A stretch of DNA of 64,000 bases from CAYUAG01 sp964554015. GTDB lineage: Bacteria; Zhuqueibacterota; QNDG01; CAYUAG01. Position numbers and translations under genes: made by a program. Every line of letters starts with the position of its first letter. Position 1 is the stretch's first letter. The notes under the pieces were generated by a model. That model did not search any database. It was not told the origin of the DNA and saw only the letters and a list, made by a program, of their open reading frames with translations. This document shows, piece after piece, positions 1 to 7,725 of this stretch. The stretch covers positions 1-64,000 of the forward strand of contig CAZKMO010000001.1 in assembly GCA_964554015.1 (NCBI GenBank). Direction: 5' to 3'.

Positions 1-2
1 AA

Positions 3-101
3 CGACCTTTCCTGATTTTTGTAACCGGATACCCCAGCCCCAATGCTGAAGTACCGGCGATCAGTAAGTATCGACTCCATCAAATTGCTACCTTTGCCTG
101 A
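3..101 (+). CDS. possible C-terminal end of a gene cut by the window start
   Basis: An open frame enters from the left edge and stops at TGA 99-101, giving 32 residues that read like protein (RPFLIFVTGYPSPNAEVP... ending in ATFA). It has no stop back to the window edge. I do not recognise the family, and the piece is too short to separate a real gene end from a remnant like those found just downstream. The 187 bases between it and the next gene are AT-rich and hold nothing else I can name. Confidence 0.3.
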   Translation, partial: RPFLIFVTGYPSPNAEVPAISKYRLHQIATFA

Positions 102-288
102 ATTTTGAATATAGGCTTTGGGGATTGTTGTAGGGCTGATCCAAGGTCCTTTCTACACTACTGTGTTAATTTCCAAATTTTAAATATAATAATACCGGGA
201 TCAAAGTTCTATCAAGTTAAGTACTGGATTATAAAACCCGGGATCATCATAAAAACTAAAAACTCAATACTAATCTGAAAGGTCAGAT

Positions 289-1962
289 ATGAAGAAGATC
301 ATTATTTTATCCCTGCTGATGATGTTTCTTTTAAAAAGTTCTTTTGCACAAACTACTCCGGTGCGTATCGATATAGATGCCCGGCAGGAAACAGGTCCGC
401 TGCCGCTCTTCTGGACTTACTTTGGTTATGATGAATGCAACTTTACCTATATGCCGGATGGCCGGAAGCTGCTTTCGGAATTGAGCCGTCTGAGTTCCCA
501 ACCAATTTATGTCCGCACCCACAATCTGCTGACCACCCAAGAGGGCACTCCCACCTTGAAATGGGGTTTTACCAATGTCTATAAGGAAGATAAAGTGGGT
601 AATCCTGTTTATGAATGGACACTTTTGGACAGCATCATTGATTGTTATATTGAACGCGGGATGAAGCCCTTGATGGAAATCGGCTTTATGCCCAAGGCAC
701 TGTCCACTCATCCAGAACCCTATCAGCACAAATGGGAAGAAAATGGCCCCTTCTGGACAGGCTGGACCTACCCACCCCAGGATTATAACAAATGGGCTGA
801 GCTTGTCTATCAATGGGTGCAGCATTCCCTTGAACGTTATGGCCGGCAGGAAGTAACCACCTGGTTGTGGCAGGTCTGGAACGAACCCAACATTGGGTAC
901 TGGTCCGGCAGCTTTGAAGAATATTTAAAACTGTATGATTATGCCGTGGATGCCGTAAAACGGGCCTGCCCGGAGTGTACGGTCGGTGGTCCGCATACTA
1001 CAAACCCGGATGATGAAAAGGCCAATGCTTACCTGAGAGGCTTCCTGGAGCATTGTCTGCAGGGAACAAACTATGCAACCGGGGAAAATGGTGCCCCACT
1101 CGATTTTGTGGCTTTTCACGCCAAGGGTAATCCCCAATTGGTGAACGGCCATATACAGATGAACATGGGTACCCAACTGCAGGCCATTGAAGCCGGTTTT
1201 AAGGTAGTTAAAACCTTCCCTGAGCTTCAGGATATTCCCATCATTATCGGTGAGTGTGATCCCGAGGGCTGTGCCGCCTGCTCCCAAGAACGTGATCCTA
1301 AATATGGCTATCGTAACGGTACCATGTATCCCAGTTATACGGCCTCCTGCTTTGCCAAAATTTACCAGCTGATGGATGAGTACAAGGTTAACCTGCAAGG
1401 TGTGTTGACCTGGGCCTTTGAATTTGAAAATCAGCCCTGGTTTGCCGGATTCCGTGATCTGGCCACCAACGGTGTGGATAAACCGGTACTCAATGTTTTC
1501 CGCATGTTTGGTTTAATGCAGGGCAACAGGCTGAAAGTAATTGCTTCCTCCGGCTTATCTGCCCGAGATGTTATTGAAAACGGTGTTCGGCAGCAACCGG
1601 ATATTAATGCCCTGGCCGCAAGTAATGAACAAACCCTAACCATTATGCTCTGGAATTACCATGATAATCACCTGCCGGCAGATGCGGCTGACATTGAATT
1701 AACCGTTAACGGTATAGAACAAAAACAAGTGCTGCTGCATCACTATCGGATTGACCGGGAATTCAGCAATTCCTTTGAAACCTGGAAGGACCTGGGCTGT
1801 CCGCAAAAGCCCACTGCACAGCAGTATAAAAAACTTAAAAGCGCCGGCCAGCTGCAATTGTACACCTCACCGCAATGGTTGACTCCCCAAGATAATACAC
1901 TAATCATGCATTTTATGCTGCCACGACAGGCTGTTTCTCTACTGAAATTGACCTGGGATTGA
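289..1962 (+). CDS. secreted GH39 beta-xylosidase-type glycoside hydrolase
   Basis: Predicted to release xylose (or a related sugar) from non-reducing ends of xylan oligomers outside the cytoplasm. The first about 20 residues form a signal peptide (MKKIIILSLLMMFLLKSSFA). A TIM-barrel domain follows. The motif WNEPN puts the acid/base at Glu199, and the strand-end motif IIIGEC puts the nucleophile at Glu322; the spacing of about 120 residues fits clan GH-A family 39. The C-terminal 150 residues look like the family's beta-sandwich. Length (557 aa) is normal. The SD AAGGTCAG lies just before the ATG. It has no sorting tail, so it may stay periplasmic or membrane-bound. The stop overlaps the start of a decayed lipoprotein gene. 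Substrate is inferred from family and from the xylan genes at 20.7-29.6 kb. Confidence 0.85.
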   Translation: MKKIIILSLLMMFLLKSSFAQTTPVRIDIDARQETGPLPLFWTYFGYDECNFTYMPDGRKLLSELSRLSSQPIYVRTHNLLTTQEGTPTLKWGFTNVYKEDKVGNPVYEWTLLDSIIDCYIERGMKPLMEIGFMPKALSTHPEPYQHKWEENGPFWTGWTYPPQDYNKWAELVYQWVQHSLERYGRQEVTTWLWQVWNEPNIGYWSGSFEEYLKLYDYAVDAVKRACPECTVGGPHTTNPDDEKANAYLRGFLEHCLQGTNYATGENGAPLDFVAFHAKGNPQLVNGHIQMNMGTQLQAIEAGFKVVKTFPELQDIPIIIGECDPEGCAACSQERDPKYGYRNGTMYPSYTASCFAKIYQLMDEYKVNLQGVLTWAFEFENQPWFAGFRDLATNGVDKPVLNVFRMFGLMQGNRLKVIASSGLSARDVIENGVRQQPDINALAASNEQTLTIMLWNYHDNHLPADAADIELTVNGIEQKQVLLHHYRIDREFSNSFETWKDLGCPQKPTAQQYKKLKSAGQLQLYTSPQWLTPQDNTLIMHFMLPRQAVSLLKLTWD

Positions 1963-2459
1963 GAGGAAACCGGAAATGGAGACTGAATTTACTCCTGTTG
2001 ATTTTTCTCTGTCTGTTACTCCAGCCTCAAGGCTGTGATTTATCTAATCGTATTACTATCAATTTGTCTACCATTTATAAAAAAATTTAACGGGATCCCC
2101 ACAACACAGAAAAATGGTATTAGGGAAATTTCTATAAATGGTGGGGAAGTTTCTATATCTATATTCCTTCAGAGCACCTGGACATATTTGCTATCCCAAT
2201 TTTGTTTTTGAATGGCTCTTCCGATCGTAATTCGCCTATTCTACCAGCAAATTATGTAAAGATGAAATTTTTAGGCTTGGTAAAACCAACCTTACCTATC
2301 AGATTTTGCCCGGATTGGATCATTATCTTTATGAGGTTGTAGTAGAAGTCGGGAAGGAAAGGGTATTTCATAGGCAAGAAATATTTAAAATAATTCTTGA
2401 TTGGATTGAATCTATTAAATATATTTATGATAAAAAATTCAGTACATCATTTTTTAGGC
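1959..2459 (+). pseudogene. decayed lipoprotein alpha/beta hydrolase
   Basis: From a TTG at 1959, overlapping the GH39 stop, a frame encodes a lipoprotein-like leader (a leucine-rich core ending LLLQPQGCDLS) and stops at about 2090. A second frame continues with NGIPTTQKNG..., a third with IPILFLNGSSDRNSPILPANY (about 2180-2290), and a fourth, from about 2280, with LTYQILPGLDHYLYEVVVE. Placed end to end these resemble the C-terminal half of a prolyl-oligopeptidase/dienelactone-type hydrolase: the SSDRNSP segment fits the acid residue and GLDHYLYE the His loop. At least three frame changes are needed, and the nucleophile-elbow part is missing. I read this as a gene in advanced decay. Family is inferred from residual motifs only. 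Confidence 0.6.
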
Positions 2460-2503
2460 TCCGGACAGGGAAGTCTAAAATCACTAGGAAGGAGGGAAAC
2501 AGA

Positions 2504-2722
2504 ATGGCTGATTGTGAATTATTAAAAGGATGTTTATTCTTCAATGACAAAATGCCTGCAGAAACAGGACTGGGAGCATTGTACAAAAAAAATTTTTGCC
2601 AAGGTGATAATTCAAAATGCGCCAGATTCGTGGTTGCTAAAGCCTTAGGCAGGGAAAAAGTACCAACAGATCTATACCCTAACATGCTCGAAAGAGCTAA
2701 TGAAATTATTGCTAAAGGATAA
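2504..2722 (+). CDS. small four-cysteine conserved hypothetical protein
   Basis: A 72-residue protein. The start was placed at ATG 2504 because a strong SD (GGAAGGAGGG, 2488-2495) sits just upstream; the open frame extends further 5' only through hydrolase remnants. Cys4, Cys10, Cys32 and Cys39 are spaced in two groups (CELLKGC and CQGDNSKC), suggesting a small metal site or disulfides. It ends with a helix-like segment, PNMLERANEIIAK. I recall similar short proteins with the pattern C-PFFND-...-C-x-C-x-R in anaerobic bacteria, but no function is known to me. It is intact although both flanks are decayed hydrolase genes, which suggests it is under selection. Confidence 0.65.
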   Translation: MADCELLKGCLFFNDKMPAETGLGALYKKNFCQGDNSKCARFVVAKALGREKVPTDLYPNMLERANEIIAKG

Positions 2723-2842
2723 TCTTGATGTAACAGGCAATGATTTTAAAAATTATAAACACTTCATTCCCTGGGCCTTTACTTCCTCCTATCGAGGCCA
2801 GCTGATTCCATTGTATTACAAATTATAATAGCAATCTTACCT

Positions 2843-3049
2843 TTAAGTCTAAAAAAATATAATGTAAATGGTATGGAAGAGCAACGTGACAGCCTGGGTA
2901 AAACATATGAAACACTCTAGTATATGGGAGCAACCCATTCCTTCGACTGATCGGATGGGACTGGTGCATATGAAATTATTTATGATGAGAGTGCAGCACA
3001 AGATGCCTTGAAGGACATCATTGCTTTCCTGGACCGATATTTGAAATAA
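2843..3049 (+). pseudogene. C-terminal remnant of a dienelactone-hydrolase-like gene
   Basis: One frame (ending TAA 3047-3049) reads GMEEQRDSLGKTYETL-stop-YMGATHSFD-stop-SDGTGAYEIIYDESAAQD and ends FLDRYLK. The segment GATHSFD is the catalytic-His loop of dienelactone hydrolases, and the rest is their C-terminal helix. In-frame stops TAG 2918-2920 and TGA 2948-2950 interrupt it, and there is no N-terminal half or start. It is a separate remnant from the one at 1959-2459, which has its own His loop and C-terminal helix. Coding-like text further upstream (from about 2740) is too degraded to assign. Confidence 0.6.
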
Positions 3050-3094
3050 TTAGGCAACACAACCTATCTTCCAGATAATAAATGTTGCCTAATT
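3048..3094 (+). terminator. 12-bp inverted repeat, terminator-like hairpin
   Basis: AATTAGGCAACA (3048-3059) and TGTTGCCTAATT (3083-3094) are perfectly complementary with a 23-base loop, followed by TTGTAT. It begins at the stop codon of the hydrolase remnant. The loop is long and the T-run weak, so termination is possible but not certain. A second, shorter hairpin with the same TAGGCAA/TTGCCTA core lies at about 3481-3499. Confidence 0.4.
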
Positions 3095-3282
3095 TTGTAT
3101 AGAATTTGATTAATCATATGGTATAATAAAGTTAGGTTAATACAGCATAACAACTTACTGCTACGGATTTGTAACAGCCGGTTCTTTTTAACTATCACAG
3201 AATTATGGAATCACTCTATTTCCCTGAATCTTGCCCTGGTTCAAATCACAGACTACTGTAGTGATATTTATAATTTGAAATT

Positions 3283-3462
3283 ATGCCTAATAAATCCTTT
3301 GTTATTCTTACCATATTTATTTTTTGTATAAGGGCTCAAACCTATGCCCGATGGATGCCACAAAACTCCAGAGTGCAAAATGCACTGTTGGGTAATTCTT
3401 ATCATCATCGCTCCGGACTTACTGGCCCGGGAGGGATAACCAACATTTTAATTTTTCAATAA
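3283..3462 (+). CDS. short secreted-peptide-like ORF, doubtful
   Basis: ATG 3283 opens 59 codons. The first 21 residues resemble a signal peptide (MPNKSFVILTIFIFCIRAQTYA), followed by 38 residues with no recognised motif. No convincing SD precedes it. It may be the 5' fragment of a lost exported protein, in keeping with the decayed surroundings. The rest of 3095-3605 holds only AT-rich sequence and the small hairpin near 3490. Confidence 0.25.
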   Translation: MPNKSFVILTIFIFCIRAQTYARWMPQNSRVQNALLGNSYHHRSGLTGPGGITNILIFQ

Positions 3463-3605
3463 AAAAATTTATCCAATAGTAGGCAATTAACTTGCCTATT
3501 ATGGGGTAAAACTGTACATTTGGTTATATGTGGGCGATTCTTGTACAATATTATATAATTAGTTATGTAATGTTTGATAAATATTATTATGTTATGCTAA
3601 AAAAA

Positions 3606-4040
3606 ATGAAAATTAGTATTCTAGAAAAAGAAAGAATTGATGAAATCAAACCCCTGTGGGAAGGTCTAAATTCTCTGCATACTCAACTATCACCACACTT
3701 CAAGCAATATTATCAAAACTTATCTTTTACCAAACGGACAGAAAAATTAATTAGAAAAAAAAAGCTGAAAATATTTGTAGCTTCCGAATCAGATTCTATT
3801 ATTGGTTATTGCATAGCCTCTGTTAAAGCTGATATTGGTAAAATTAATTCCCTTTTTGTCCTTCCAGAGTTTAGGAATAAAACAATTGGTCATGAATTAA
3901 TGGAAACAGCACTAAAATGGCTACAAAAACAAAAATGTATATATGTGGACTTGATTGTCATTGAAGGCAATGAGAAAGTCATCCCCTTCTATGAAAAATA
4001 TGGATTCAAAAAAAGAGCAACCATAATGAGGAAAGCATAA
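3606..4040 (+). CDS. GNAT family N-acetyltransferase
   Basis: Predicted acetyl-CoA-dependent transferase of unknown substrate, 144 residues from ATG 3606. Upstream in-frame ATGs at 3570 and 3594 also exist and no SD decides between them. The beta4 strand and pyrophosphate loop are visible as SLFVLPEFRNKTIGHELM; the usual Q/R-x-x-G-x-G/A is degenerate (R-N-K-T-I-G). The C-terminal FYEKYGFKKR is typical of GNATs. It is AT-rich and stands alone between decayed genes and a nitroreductase. Confidence 0.7.
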   Translation: MKISILEKERIDEIKPLWEGLNSLHTQLSPHFKQYYQNLSFTKRTEKLIRKKKLKIFVASESDSIIGYCIASVKADIGKINSLFVLPEFRNKTIGHELMETALKWLQKQKCIYVDLIVIEGNEKVIPFYEKYGFKKRATIMRKA

Positions 4041-4115
4041 TGATGCAATCAACCGGCTTTTTCCGGGGCTGGTGCCTCTCTGGATGCCGGCTATTTCTAA
4101 GGTAGCGAGAAAAAA

Positions 4116-4967
4116 ATGATTATTATAGATAAAAAAAAATGTAATGGTTGCGGGTTATGTGTTCAAGTTTGCCATGAACATTGCATAAAACCTGATAATA
4201 AAATAATAAAAATAGATTACAGGGTTTGCAGTACTTGTACTCAATGTATTGCAATTTGCCCTCAACAGGCGCTTTCCTGGGATCATACCAAGCCGGCTGC
4301 TTTCGATAAAAACCAGCTTCCAACTTCGTCACATCTTGATGAATTATTTAAAGAAAGACGTACAGTAAGAGACTTTAAAAAAGATAAGATCAAACGTGAA
4401 TTGCTCGAAGAAATTGCCGGGTATGGTGTTTATGCTCCCACCCACAATTTCAATATGCGGGTGATTATTGTTGATGATGATAATATTATCGAACAAATAG
4501 ACAAGGTTGTTTATAAATTCAATCTAAAACTATTCCAGTTTCTTTATAAACCAAAAATTATTCAATCGTTTATTAAATTGATTTTACCGGATTACGAATT
4601 TGAGTATGTAAAAGCAAAGCCGAAGATTGAGATGAACATTGAAATGAAAAAAGCCTATAAAACCCTTCCTGCTGCCATGTTACATATTATAGCGGATAAA
4701 AGGATTCCGCTTTCCCTGGAAAGCGCTCAATATGCATTATATACTATGAACTTATATGCTCTTACCAAAGGAATAGCCTGTCGGAATCTGGTCGGTAATC
4801 AAATGATTTTGAATCGAAGTAAGTTAATCCGCCGTCTTTTGGGACTTAAGAAGAATGAAAAAATTTTTGCAGCCATGGGATTAGGCTTTCCTGCCTTTAA
4901 ATTTAGAAATAAAGTGCTGGGAAAGAAAATACCCGTTCAATGGAATAAAGAATTAAGTAAAGATTAA
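4116..4967 (+). CDS. ferredoxin-nitroreductase fusion protein
   Basis: A two-domain redox protein. Residues 1-60 form a 2[4Fe-4S] ferredoxin with cysteines 9, 12, 15, 19 and 38, 41, 44, 48. Residues about 75-280 are an FMN-binding nitroreductase domain beginning at FKERRTVRDF, with the family's SAQYALYTMNLYALTKG helix. In this architecture the clusters feed electrons to FMN, replacing NAD(P)H, which is common in anaerobes. The substrate is unknown. A 9-bp hairpin (GATTTTAAA, 5018-5026, with TTTAAAATC, 5033-5041) lies 50 bases after the stop. The spacer 4041-4115 before the gene is C/G-rich but contains no gene. Confidence 0.85.
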   Translation: MIIIDKKKCNGCGLCVQVCHEHCIKPDNKIIKIDYRVCSTCTQCIAICPQQALSWDHTKPAAFDKNQLPTSSHLDELFKERRTVRDFKKDKIKRELLEEIAGYGVYAPTHNFNMRVIIVDDDNIIEQIDKVVYKFNLKLFQFLYKPKIIQSFIKLILPDYEFEYVKAKPKIEMNIEMKKAYKTLPAAMLHIIADKRIPLSLESAQYALYTMNLYALTKGIACRNLVGNQMILNRSKLIRRLLGLKKNEKIFAAMGLGFPAFKFRNKVLGKKIPVQWNKELSKD

Positions 4968-5352
4968 TCACCTGACAAAGGCATCAACTCGAATCCCTAA
5001 GGCGGGCCGATTTTGCTGATTTTAAAGTTTGATTTAAAATCGTAAATCATAAAGTTATTGGTTTGCAGCCGGCCATTTAGCTAGTGGGATTATATTTATA
5101 GATTAAAGACCGACTTCTTCCAACAAAGTAGAAAAATGATATTTTTGCCTTAATTGGATTTGTAAAATGAGTAAATCATTTCAAAATTCAGCAATTGATT
5201 TTTTACTTCACTTTGTTAAATATAAATAAGTAATGATGGACAAAAGGAGAGTTCAGCATTCCATAAAAAACCCTTTCAGGATAGAATCCGGGAATAATCA
5301 GAAAATTACTATTGATAAACATTAAATCTCAAATAAATAAAAGAGGATAAAA
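4968..5352. other. AT-rich intergenic region
   Basis: 385 bases between the nitroreductase and the chimeric zinc-ribbon/GH30 gene. It holds the weak 9-bp hairpin at 5018-5041 and a 30-codon open frame near 5234 that I do not trust. No RNA gene or long repeat is visible. Since the next gene is a fusion, this stretch probably belongs to the original upstream region of its zinc-ribbon half. Confidence 0.4.
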
Positions 5353-6183
5353 TTGGAAAAAACAAAAACATGTAAAAACTGCAATTCGGTTAATATTAAT
5401 AATTTCTGCAGTGATTGCGGACAGAAAGTATATGATAAGCGCTTTACTATAAAAAGCTTTATTATGGATTTACTGGCTGCCTATCTGTACTGGGAACTGG
5501 TATGGGCTTCCGGAGGTAAGCCCCTGGTGGAGTTGAGTGGACATACTTACATTCTTACTGACTATTACTGGGCCTTCCGCCAGTATTCCAAATTCATCTA
5601 TCGCGGATGGAAAAGGATTACTGCCCTATCAGATGACACTGAATTACTCATATCCGCCTATACCAATCCAGGGGAAACCAAGTGTACAGTGGTCATCATC
5701 AACCGTTCCCCATCTGCCTCAAAACAAATGGCGTTGACCATCCAGAATTTCGACATCACCGATATACTGGGTATTCGCACATCCGATACTGATAAGGGAG
5801 TGGAATTCTCTGTCAATCAAAGCGATTTGACTGCCCTGGAATTCCCCGCCCACTCCATTACCACCCTGGATATTTCAGGTGAAAGTACAAGCTCAATGGA
5901 ACTGAAAAAATCACTGCCTAATATATTCATCTTGAAACAGAATTGTCCCAATCCCTTTAATCCAGTAACAACAATTGAATTCTTTATTCCCAGACAACAA
6001 ACAGTTAGAATAGATATTTATGATATTAAGGGAAAATTTATTGAAACATTACTGAATAAACAAAAATCTGCTGGCACCCATAAAATCCAATGGAATGCTT
6101 CCAGAATGCCTTCAGGAGTTTATTTATTTAAAATAGAAACTGAAAATTTCATTGCTATAAACAAGGGAATTTTGTTAAAGTAA
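5353..6183 (+). CDS. chimeric ORF: zinc-ribbon N-terminus fused to GH30 C-terminal half with sorting tail
   Basis: 276 residues from a TTG start at 5353 with SD AGAGG eight bases upstream. Residues 1-43 look like the start of a DUF3667-type membrane protein: a zinc ribbon with Cys7, Cys10, Cys19, Cys22 and then the FTIKSFIMDLL helix. From about residue 44 the sequence is the last part of a GH30 xylanase (AAYLYWELVWASGG, YYWAFRQYSKFI, then its beta-sandwich). About residue 190 onward is a YPNPFNP-type sorting tail (NCPNPFNPVTTIEF). The GH30 acid/base and nucleophile region is absent and there is no signal peptide, so it should be neither a working xylanase nor exported. It is best explained by a deletion joining two genes. 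Confidence 0.7.
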   Translation: MEKTKTCKNCNSVNINNFCSDCGQKVYDKRFTIKSFIMDLLAAYLYWELVWASGGKPLVELSGHTYILTDYYWAFRQYSKFIYRGWKRITALSDDTELLISAYTNPGETKCTVVIINRSPSASKQMALTIQNFDITDILGIRTSDTDKGVEFSVNQSDLTALEFPAHSITTLDISGESTSSMELKKSLPNIFILKQNCPNPFNPVTTIEFFIPRQQTVRIDIYDIKGKFIETLLNKQKSAGTHKIQWNASRMPSGVYLFKIETENFIAINKGILLK

Positions 6184-6211
6184 AATTCGAACCAGTAATA
6201 AGGAGAAAAAA

Positions 6212-6421
6212 ATGAATAAGAAATTAATTACAGTGGGAGCGTTTGTTATTGCCAGCGCTGTTATCTGGGGAGCTATTATTATCGGCTGTTCCTATGCCTT
6301 GAAAGGCACTGAATGCTATGAGAAAATACAGAATATATTGGCCGCAGGCGCTTCATCCCATTTAATATTAATCTGGGGACCTCTGTCATTATTATTATCT
6401 AAAAAAACAAAAGAAAAATAA
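6212..6421 (+). CDS. small two-segment membrane protein, unknown
   Basis: 69 residues with SD AAGGAG seven bases before ATG. Two hydrophobic stretches (about residues 7-27 and 49-62) are separated by a charged loop (ALKGTECYEKIQ), and the end is lysine-rich (KKTKEK), so both ends probably lie inside. I recognise no family. It lies 28 bases after the chimeric ORF and could originally have been cotranscribed with its membrane-protein half. Confidence 0.55.
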   Translation: MNKKLITVGAFVIASAVIWGAIIIGCSYALKGTECYEKIQNILAAGASSHLILIWGPLSLLLSKKTKEK

Positions 6422-6489
6422 TCCGGAAGATAATAAAAATAGTGGATGCAATAAAATACACTGTATAAAGTAATCAAGGTGGTAGTATT

Positions 6490-7011
6490 ATGCAGAAAAA
6501 AGAAGTCCCATCCGGAAAACCAGATAAAAAATTAGCCGCTGTCTGCGGCCTTTTCTGTGAAACCTGCTCCTGGTTTATTGCCACCCACGAAGATGCGGAC
6601 AGGCTCCAAAGGCTGGCGGCCCAATCCGACTTTTCAGAAGAAGAGGCCAGATGCTACGGGTGCAGGTCGGATAAAAGGATACCTTATTGTGCAACCTGTA
6701 AAATGTACTCCTGTGCAGAAGAGCGAGGTATTGACTTTTGCAGCCAATGCCAAGAGTACCCCTGTGATGATCTGCAGAAATTCCAGACCGCCATGCCTCA
6801 TCGCCTCGAACTGTGGGACAATCTGGAACAAATCAAATCCGGGGGCTATGAAAAATGGATGCGGAAAACCAGGCAAAAATATACCTGTCCCCAATGTCAG
6901 ACCATTAATTCCGCTTACGATTTGAAATGCCGAAGTTGCGGTCATGACCCCAGTTGCAGTTACGTGGCCAGGTACCAGCAGGAGATCGAAAAGTTTAAGC
7001 AGAACCAGTAA
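6490..7011 (+). CDS. DUF3795 cysteine-rich protein
   Basis: 173 residues, cytoplasmic. The N-terminal pattern AAVCGLFCETCSWF and the later CYGC, CATCKMYSCA, FCSQCQEYPCDDL motifs match DUF3795 proteins, which carry many paired cysteines and are thought to bind metal; no reaction is established. A C-terminal zinc-ribbon (CPQCQTINSAYDLKCRSCG) is an added module. SD AAGGTGG precedes the ATG. A second DUF3795 relative follows 120 bases later, so the two may work together. Confidence 0.75.
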   Translation: MQKKEVPSGKPDKKLAAVCGLFCETCSWFIATHEDADRLQRLAAQSDFSEEEARCYGCRSDKRIPYCATCKMYSCAEERGIDFCSQCQEYPCDDLQKFQTAMPHRLELWDNLEQIKSGGYEKWMRKTRQKYTCPQCQTINSAYDLKCRSCGHDPSCSYVARYQQEIEKFKQNQ

Positions 7012-7130
7012 TGTATGCCAAAACACTCATCCGGATAATAATTTTTCGGATTGCTCTCGATTAATCCCATAATTGGCAGCTATTTATTGAAAATCAATTA
7101 AAATATCTTAATTTAAGGAAAGGAGTAATC

Positions 7131-7670
7131 ATGGAATTTGAACAAGACCGTCGTGATTTTTTAAAACACTGTACAAAATGGGGAGTTTCCTGTTTTTCCC
7201 TATTTTTATGGCACCAACAAATATGGGCTCGTACTGGGAATGAGGATAAAATAAAAAAACTAACTCAACCCATTGATTTGAAAAAACGATCCTACTGCGG
7301 TATAGCTTGTGAAAATGAATGTCAGCTTTTCCAGGCGACCCAAGAAAATAATATAGAACTGAAGAAAGAAGTATATGAAAAATGGAATATGAAGGAGCAT
7401 TTTAATATTGAATTTGATCCGGACAAAATATTCTGCTATAGCTGTAAACCACAAAATAAAATCTATAAAATTGGCATGCTGGATTGTGAAGTGCGGCAAT
7501 GTGCAATTGAGAATGAGATGGAATCATGTATACAGTGTAAAAATCTAACCTCTTGTAATAAGAAATTCTGGGAACAGTGGGGAGATTTTTATAAACATAT
7601 TAAAGAATTGCAGAAACAATATCTAACTCAAAAGGGAACCATTCTTAAAGAAATAAAAGCATCAAAGTGA
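7131..7670 (+). CDS. exported DUF3795-like protein with Tat-like leader
   Basis: 179 residues. It opens with a twin-arginine-type leader (DRRDFLKHCTKWGVSCFSLF) ending near IWA-RT. The body shows the DUF3795 order CGIACENECQLF, then FCYSCK, DCEVRQC, and CIQCKNLTSCNK. A Tat leader on this cysteine-rich fold suggests that it is exported already folded with its metal. The SD is AAAGGAG. Its neighbour at 6490 is a cytoplasmic version of the same family. Function unknown. Confidence 0.65.
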   Translation: MEFEQDRRDFLKHCTKWGVSCFSLFLWHQQIWARTGNEDKIKKLTQPIDLKKRSYCGIACENECQLFQATQENNIELKKEVYEKWNMKEHFNIEFDPDKIFCYSCKPQNKIYKIGMLDCEVRQCAIENEMESCIQCKNLTSCNKKFWEQWGDFYKHIKELQKQYLTQKGTILKEIKASK

Positions 7671-7725
7671 TCAGGAGTTCTTTTAGTAGCCAAATGTAAT
7701 AGGATTAAAGGTAACAGAGATATTT

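Noticed and set aside
3109..3131. TTGATT...TATAAT as a promoter
   Set aside because: The two hexamers are only 10 bases apart, too close for a sigma-70 promoter.
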